Source: Lunularia cruciata
Lineage: Eukaryota; Streptophyta; Marchantiopsida; Lunulariales; Lunulariaceae
Direction of reading: 5' to 3'
Length of the DNA stretch: 64,000 nucleotides
NCBI GenBank assembly: GCA_948567375.1
Contig: OX419758.1
Location: 45,337,473-45,401,472, forward strand
The position numbers and the translations under genes were made by a program. This document shows, in pieces, positions 57,412 to 64,000 of the stretch. The notes under the pieces are model-generated. The model was not told the origin of the DNA and did not search any database. It worked only from the letters and a program-made list of their open reading frames with translations. Each line of letters opens with the position of its first letter. Within the stretch, counting starts at the first letter, position 1.

Positions 57412-57498
57412 AATGGTTGCTAGGCGCTTGCAAGGGACTGGGCCAATTCAGACGTGAAATCTGTCAACAACCCTTACAAGCGGCTAGCATTCTTTATC
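57412..57498. ncRNA. Foldback 9
   Basis: 5' arm TTGCTAGGCGCTTGCAAGGG (57417-57436) pairs with CCCTTACAAGCGGCTAGCAT (57471-57490). The loop is about 34 nt. Confidence 0.65.
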
Positions 57499-57607
57499 AT
57501 GAACGTCTTGTAGCTCCACGGCCAGCATCTCTTTCTGTTCTTCATTCTGTTGGCGCAAGTGTATGTCATAGAGTTTTCAGGTGTTGATAAAATTGAGATC
57601 AAGTGAC

Positions 57608-57690
57608 TGAGGTTGCTAGTCGCTTGCAAGGGCCTATCGCTTAAATTGAACGAATCCTGTCGATAGCCCTTACAAGCGACTAGCATTCTC
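57608..57690. ncRNA. Foldback 10 (best stem)
   Basis: 5' arm TTGCTAGTCGCTTGCAAGGG (57613-57632) pairs with CCCTTACAAGCGACTAGCAT (57667-57686). The pairing goes on inward through GCCTATCG/CGATAGC with one bulge. The single change in the 3' arm (GCGACTAG for GCGGCTAG) restores pairing with the AGTCGC of the 5' arm. Confidence 0.7.
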
Positions 57691-60600
57691 TGTCAGAATT
57701 TCTCCCGTTGCGGTACATGTAGCTGACAATGGTGACTCGTAAGCATAGACACGTCAGTGAAGCCCACCGACCCGTCTAATTCAAAAAGTTCTGCGTATTC
57801 CAATTCAATTGGTGCCCACGGAGGACAGGTAAGTGTACCGAATGCATACCATAGACGACGTACTCGACGTACCTATGCACGTACTTACGATCACCGGAGC
57901 TGCTCTTTGGTTACGTACTGGCAATGGGACCTCATGCAACGCGAGCGTTGATTGTAGTCCATGGCCAATTCTCTACCACGATCCTCACGTACTTCCATCT
58001 GCATGGCTACATAGCTCCTCCGTCAAATGAAGGCTCAGTTTCTCATGGTTCTTGCCAACTGACTGTGGCCCACTTTGATGGCTTCACCTGATCGAAAACC
58101 ATGAGATTGTGAATCATTATTAGTCTAAGAGAAACTATTTTGCACGCTAGATAGAGTGAGTGAGAGCTTTCCAACTCAGTCTCATTTTGAACGAAGTTTG
58201 ATTCGCAGTATAAGATTCAAATGAGCAGCACATTAGCTGCAGGATATCAATGCATCTGCAATCCCGACATCCAATTTTTTCTGCGGAATTCAGATTATGA
58301 CAACAAGAATTCCAACTTATGTTCTCAATCTACATCCCAGAAAAGTAGAGGGTGGATTCTGATCATGAGATAGTACTCAGACTTAATATATTCTCCATGG
58401 AAATCAGACTAGTTCGGCTCGCTTGATTTGGGTCAAGTTTGAAAATGACACATAATGAACACATACATGGCTTTCCTGCATTGTTCTACTAAACTCTTTT
58501 AGTACGTGTATGCAAGGTTGTATGATAGAAACTTGGGGACAACGAACTCATCTGTATCTTACACTTCGAACTGTGGCATCTCGGTTTAAAGGTGGTGATC
58601 ACATTCGAGACTTTGTAATGTCAGTGTGCTACGTGAATCTGCAGTCGTGGAGCTGAGTTCGAGCAAGCCGCATCCAGAACGTCAGGTACGTTGTATAACA
58701 CCATACGCCTTAAAATAATGTCGGCGTCGCGATCGGGGAAGCGTAGAAGTCGACGTGGGCTGCATTACAACGACAACACTTGGTTTGCGTAGAGCAAGAG
58801 CAGACCTGGAGGTCAGACCTCATGATCAGATAACGTAAGGGCTTGTTCTACAGGCACATTGCCACTAAGAGCACTAGAAAAAATGGTCGAGCTCTAGATT
58901 TTATCATGAATCTGATAGGCTGAGATTGTAAATGAGTTGTAATTGACTGATTGATCATGATATGTTAGAGATCATGTTCTCATAGACTGCAAGACTGAGA
59001 ACCTGAATTGTACTCAATGATGAGGTTGATCGGATCGGACTTATAATCTTATAGACCTCGTAGTCAGTCATCTTGGACTTACGTAGAGGTATGGAATTGT
59101 AAATCCACATAATTTCTGCCGCCCTTGGCCTGCTCTGTGCCTGTGTTGGAGAGACAGCTGCTACATCACAGCATGCATCGTCCAGCCAGAGCTTGAATCC
59201 AAACGGCCGGCCCTTCCGAAAGGTCCTGAATCTTCAAACCTGTCTCATTTGAAACGTCATTTGCGCGTGTGTTCATTTTCCCAGGATTTGTCTCTTTGTA
59301 AATCTCTGCATCGCGTGTTTCTATTGTTGTAGCTCAACGAAACTGTCATGAGATCGTGCACAACATATCCATTTCTCGGTTTTTTCTACATCTGCGCTTT
59401 CTTGTGCTTCGCTAGCGGTCTTCATTTTTGTTTGCCTCGATATTTCTTGTCAGAACAAGAACATCCAACCGCGTTTTCAGGAATTTCCTTTCTAGCTACG
59501 CGCATTGGTATGCTTTGCGTTCTTGAAAGCTAGGTGGTCAAACTCAGGTTCATTTCAGGGACCGTTAGATGTTCGTGAGTCAAAATATTGTGATCCATAA
59601 CTAGCTCTTTCTTCAAATTTGTCAACCAGTAAGTACCCAGTCGTCAAGTGCATATCGTATTATCGTGGCTGCCATCACATGGGCAGTTTTAACTAGAAAT
59701 TAGTAGAAAGTTGCAATGCACAAGTAATGAGGCAGGCAGATCCTTCACGCACAGATCTAGGTGCAGTTTATGTACTCAGACCGGATGAGTAAGAACCATA
59801 TATGAACCCATTTCTAAAGCTTCTAGAGTCTGGTGTACGCTACCCTGAGCTGAAACATGAGTAGATCTAGATGCACAGTGCACCATGGAGATATAAATCA
59901 AGCACTCAAGTGTTGAATAAGGTCTGACCCATCTTAGCATCCTCATTAGCAGACAAAATCTGGTCAATGTTGTTCAGGGAGAATGAGTCCTCGTCTCGAG
60001 TCAATGCAATGGCAGGAAGCTGAACAGTGCGAGTCAGGCTTAAGCGTTTGTGGAAAGATGACTAGTAAAGGCATGAATTTGTGGAAATCTGAATCGTCGA
60101 GCCTGGACCTCCAATACCCAAGAGGTTGTCTGAGGTGAAAAAGTCGACAAAAGACAGGTGGGGAAGGTGGGCCAGCTTGCTGACTGGTTGTCTACGCTTT
60201 AAGTTCTCGCAATTGTGTGCATTTGAGGGTGATCGATCGTGTCACGGGATTAATATGAGCCCCTTCAACATGAGTAGGTGTTAGTTGTCTTGTATTTGTG
60301 GATCTCCCGCAGAGATTCTTTGTAAGTGCCGTACGTGTAACGCCTTTGTAATCCAGGCACCGGGATCGAATATTACTCTGAGGTTTATCGCCGTCGATTT
60401 CTTGCAGCCATTTTCTCCCCTCCTTGTTTTTCCAGAACTCAGTAACTTGTTAAGGAGGATCAGAAATGTAGCCCAAGCATTTTATATACATTTAGTTGGT
60501 GGTCTCAGCGTGGTAAACTGATCATGATGCATTTCGTCCACAAGCTTAGTACTATACATTATAATTGTACTGACCTAGCTTACTGTTATATACGGAAAGC

Positions 60601-62923
60601 CCTTGCTTGAATCCTTCAGTGCTGTCTCAACTATATATCTAGCTCTGGTTCATATGATTTGAGCAATATCATTCAGCTTTCACTGGCTAATTCATCCTTA
60701 GCTGACGACAACTTCAATGATCCGACGACTTCATGTTTAGTGTAAATTAGAGGTCTTGAAATCATGATCTTAGACGAGCTTTAATGCCTGAGCTGTCATT
60801 GAGTTGAGATGAGGTGTATCCTTGAACTTTTGACATCTAACAATACATGTCCAGCATAAGCACTTTCGGTGTACAGCTTCTCTCGGTATGTGTTACCTAG
60901 ACCAAATCCAAGTCAGTATTGAACTTCAAGGGAAACTGTATCAGGCGATGCTTCAGTTGTCCTGCTGAGTGGAAGCACTCAGCAGGATCAGAGCAGACAA
61001 GTTTACCCTGCACAATTACCTATGCACATGATCGACTAGTCATACGTTTGACCACAAAAGTCTTAATTATAATCTTTTCAATTGCAAAGGACAAGCCCCG
61101 AAAGGTGATGACTGTAAACACTGCTCAGTCTGTGAATATTTTAGTACTTCTCTCCAAACTGCGAGCATGTACTAGGCGAACAATTTGTGGATGATGATTG
61201 GTTCTTACTAATGCTGAAACAAAGTACGCACAGCGTCGGCATTAGAGAAGAACCAGTCAACACTCCAAATTATTCCGAATAGATGGAGAACTTCAATCCA
61301 TGATCCACGTGTCTCGTGTATTATAGTGCAGTTATCCAACTCAACAGCTTTGTCGAGAGTCTCCGAGGTTCCTCCAAGTGTCATGCCTGAAACTTTTCGA
61401 GATTGATTGGCCGTGCTTCAACACTTCTCTCATTCCGTGGGACAGAAACTGATGAAGTGCGGAGTTACTCAAACGTCAAAGCAATGCACATAAAATGATC
61501 CTTCCGAGAATGATCCTACACATGAAATGGCTCAGGTGCTCCTCAGTTTCACTCCAGATGAGATTTTTATGGGCAAAGGGTTCTAGATGGAATGTTCATA
61601 TTTGGCCTTTACGAGTTCTCATGTTTGTTAGTAGAAGTCTAATACAGAGAAGGAGTGTCTCGAAGACCAACGTTTTCCTTGCACGTTATTGCAACAACCC
61701 CGCTGCACATCCCAATCCAGAGGTTCGCGTGGGAACACACGATCAACAATCTCCATCGATATCAGTTCCAATCGTGAGGCTTTATTGTGAGGCTTTCGAA
61801 ACGGATCTGGAAACTCGTTCCGTGTTGGAAGTTTCTTGTATCTTTGACATTTGGACTTTCCTCTTTCTTTGGGGATCTGGGGGTATGAATCCCCAAAATT
61901 AATAGAATCACATGTACATCTGCGACCTACTACGAGCTGAAAATTGTTGCAGTTCGTTTGAAAATGTTGTAAATCACCGAACCTGTTAACGTTAGATATA
62001 TATGTGTTGCAGAGCTTAACTTCGTACAAGGATTAGGAAAAAGCTACCGAAGAGTTATTTCTTACAAAGTATAGAACCCTATATCCAGTAGAGAAAGCTT
62101 CTGATTATGTGAGAACTGCTGGTGATTCTAGCTCTTGGACCACACCTTTCTTCGCTATCTTACACCTGCAAAATACCTCGTGCAGTCCCGCGTGGTCAAT
62201 GAAAGTCATCCTTTGCGGTCTTTGAGGCTGACAAGGTCTGACAAGCATTCCACACAAGCTTGCCTAAGTAATACACAGTCAAGTGGACGACTCTTCTTTG
62301 CTTCAGTGAATGTTCGTGATGAGGATAATAGTTTGTCGAAGAGTTTATCCCATTGAATCATTTTGTTTCTTGCCTTGTGTACTTTGACATCTGGATATTT
62401 CTCGTATCAGGTTTCGAGCTAAAAACTACATTTAGACTCTATTTTCGTGAAGAGAACCTTTGAGGTTCGTAAACCTCAAAGTTGAAGCAATGGCGGGTTA
62501 TCACCCAAAATTGGTCATGAAGGCCGAGTCAAAGAATTGACTGGGTTGGAAATTTACTCGGTATAATTTTCAGCTTTATTATCACTGCTGCTTTGGCATC
62601 ACTTACATCATCACTTCTTCCGGTGCCCGACACGAAATCTCGTGTGCTCTTGGCTGAAAGTATTACTCTAACTTGATTAGTACTACTTCCCTCCTGGGCA
62701 TCATGATTGAATACAAATTCTGTGTATTACCAATCCTAAAAACATACGTAAGTCCTTCTGGGTGGAATTCAAGAATGTACTTCATTTAATCACGTTCTAA
62801 AGTATCATACAATGGTTCTTATTAAGTACCAGCAATGTTCATCGATGAACCTATCACACTGTCTTCAAGTTCAAGTTCTGGTGGCCTTCTGTGGGACTAG
62901 ATTACATGGTCTGCTATTGCTGA
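57691..62923. other. Right flank, no gene recognised
   Basis: About 5.2 kb without a recognisable gene. Frames up to 135 codons occur (for example 61495-61902 on + and 61628-62029 on -, overlapping) but resemble nothing known and show no supporting splice pattern. One frame at 59348-59533 has a hydrophobic, signal-peptide-like start. Probably intergenic or untranslated host sequence. Confidence 0.5.
60960..60987. repeat. Perfect 12-bp inverted repeat, 4-nt loop
   Basis: TCCTGCTGAGTG and CACTCAGCAGGA are exact reverse complements around the loop GAAG. As RNA it would form a strong GC-rich hairpin. No run of T follows, and no gene end is visible nearby, so its role is unknown. Confidence 0.85.
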
Positions 62924-63103
62924 TCACTCCAATACAGGACTTTGTTCTACCATCATATTTGCCTCCTCAATTGCAGCAACAGCCCAAGGAGGGACATCGG
63001 GAGCGAACTGGGCACTGCTGCCGAGAGCTGCGCCCTCACTCACGATAATCTCCGCCACATGCATCAAAATTAGTTGCTGGACACGGTAAAATTCTGACCC
63101 GCC
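62924..63103 (-). CDS. Probable last coding exon of a host gene (59 aa plus stop)
   Basis: On the minus strand a strong 3' splice site (CTTTCTGTTGCCTGCAG, ending at 63104) is followed by a 180-bp open stretch in phase 0 ending in TGA at 62924-62926. The peptide starts GGSEFYRVQQLILMHVAEII and ends MVEQSPVLE. It is helical-looking and has normal codon use, unlike the decayed elements. I do not recognise the protein. Upstream exons should lie at higher coordinates or beyond the window. There is no start codon near the splice site, as expected for an internal or last exon. A chance open frame remains possible. Confidence 0.45.
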   Translation of the reverse strand, partial: GGSEFYRVQQLILMHVAEIIVSEGAALGSSAQFAPDVPPWAVAAIEEANMMVEQSPVLE

Positions 63104-64000
63104 CTGCAGGCAACAGAAAGCAGGGGATGAGTGAGCCGCAGAAAGAAACGAAAATCGTGACTAAAGAAAGGCGCATGAAGTGTAAAACTCTCCTACAGCG
63201 CGAGGACAAATCCTTGTAGTAAGACAGACATAAACATAACCTAGTGAAGTCCGTACTCAGAATATCTTCGGACTTTGTTTCACATGTGCAGAAAACATCA
63301 GAAAGACACAACAGGAACAGATGGGGTAACAAGAGATCATGAGAACGTAGGTTTCACCAGGCGGGCGGTTTAATCGAAAACTCACAGTACGGGCGAGAAT
63401 TGGGCAAGAATCTGTTGAAATACTTTGCTGAACCAGTATGATGGGTACGAAGTTTACAGAAACCGCGTATTTTATGGTTTGGACTATTAAGCAGACAAAT
63501 AACTACTTGGAAAGACTAAAAGCCACTGGAACCAGCAGAGACTAAATGCCAACCAGTACTTGTATGTGAGCATAATTGTCCAAAAGAAAAGGGACGACAG
63601 TTGGATTTCTCGTGCTTAGGCTTCTATATTAAATTAGAAGTTTACACTACGCAGATAGCTCAGAACTTGGTAAAATCATATAAATCTGCGCAGGAAGCAA
63701 ATTATGTCGGCCTAGATCAGGAGAGTAATCTCTATTGGCTACAGATAAAAAACTTAAGCTAAACCAGGGGACTCCATCCTCAAGGAGGAAGAAAGTGAGC
63801 TACGAAACAGACCTCTAGTGACACCTAATTGTCCTTAAATTGCCTCTGAATCTGGGAGTTGACACGACTACACAACCACAAACCGACGAAGTAAGCAATG
63901 GGAGGTCTGTGGGAGGTCATATTCTTCGATCTTCTTCGATGTGGAAGATTAGATGATTACGAACCAGAACAACTATCTTGCTCACACAAGGATCTGAACG
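63104..64000 (-). other. Likely intron and upstream part of the same host gene
   Basis: The stretch next to 63104 has the pyrimidine-rich tract of a plant intron end on the minus strand. The 98-codon minus-strand frame at 63036-63332 overlaps the splice site in another phase and is probably a shadow. I could not place a further exon with confidence. Confidence 0.35.

Larger units (their letters stand above)
54111..57688. ncRNA. Array of at least ten foldbacks, candidate clustered MIRNA family
   Basis: Each unit has a 5' arm like TTGCTAGTCGCTTGCAAGGG and a 3' arm like CTTACAAGCGGCTAGCATT that pair over about 20-25 bp, with a loop of about 20-65 nt. Arms are conserved between units; loops and spacers are not. 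That is the mark of plant MIRNA hairpins kept for a 21-nt product, as opposed to a satellite. Units fall in two groups, 54111-55295 (five, spaced about 300 bp) and 56703-57688 (five, spaced about 190-260 bp). Weaker arm-like traces lie near 55594 and 56536. The transcribed strand cannot be told. No named family was recognised. Confidence 0.65.

Noticed and set aside
54111-57688. CRISPR array or satellite DNA as an explanation for the foldback array
   Set aside because: The repeats are inverted pairs with conserved arms, spacing is irregular, spacers are unrelated in length and sequence, and the context is eukaryotic. A satellite would keep the whole unit.
59348-59533. Small secreted protein candidate (61 codons, hydrophobic start)
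   Set aside because: Only the leader-like composition supports it. No cysteine pattern of a known peptide family, no paralogue in the window and no clear transcript signals.
60335-60385. tRNA-like TPsiC-loop text (GGGATCGAAT)
   Set aside because: No matching A box, anticodon stem or acceptor stem can be formed around it.
60285-60521. Cysteine-rich 78-codon frame resembling a zinc-binding segment at its start
   Set aside because: The cysteines do not match a known zinc-finger spacing and the rest of the frame is not similar to any family I know.

Overview
The window looks like nuclear DNA of a streptophyte plant. The signs are plant-type Ty1/copia and Ty3/gypsy LTR elements with plant-style primer sites, plant-MIRNA-like foldbacks, and one plausible GT-AG type coding exon. 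A moss or other seed-free plant is my best guess, held weakly, because no conserved host gene is present to fix the taxon.

About 52.6 kb (1178-53824) is one nest of LTR elements up to five levels deep. Outermost is a decayed copia element (copia1, 1178-53824, +). Inside it lies a decayed gypsy element (element A, about 1615-48617, +). A was hit by a second copia element (copia2, 6166-12633, +), whose 5' LTR itself carries a probable solo LTR, and by a gypsy element with very long LTRs (element C, 17132-47029, +). The 5' LTR of C was hit by a second, better preserved, reverse-oriented copy of the A family (element B, 18393-36253, -). B in turn holds a young gypsy element that looks whole (element D, 22385-30212, -) and a solo LTR of the D family (32226-32917).

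The most striking content is the A/B family. In element order it carries gag with two zinc knuckles, an aspartic protease, a C5 cytosine DNA methyltransferase domain of DNMT3-like motif layout, reverse transcriptase, RNase H, a DDE integrase, and a PHD finger near the 3' end. A retroelement with both a DNA-methylation writer and a probable histone-tail reader is unusual. Retrotransposon-borne methyltransferases have been reported from charophyte algae and dinoflagellates (de Mendoza et al. 2018, from memory). Both copies also show a permuted arrangement of their terminal sequence.

Element D has 692-bp LTRs that I could not tell apart by eye, a single 1608-residue Gag-Pol frame and an extra 165-residue zinc-knuckle ORF upstream. 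D and the solo LTR are both flanked by 4-bp target duplications. Element C has LTRs of about 3.7 kb holding protein-like, coiled-coil-rich reading frames.

Right of the nest, 54111-57688 holds at least ten foldbacks that share both arms but not loops or spacers, the pattern of a clustered MIRNA family. The rest of the right flank has no recognisable gene apart from a likely last coding exon of a host gene at 62924-63103 (-). The left flank (1-1177) has no recognisable gene.
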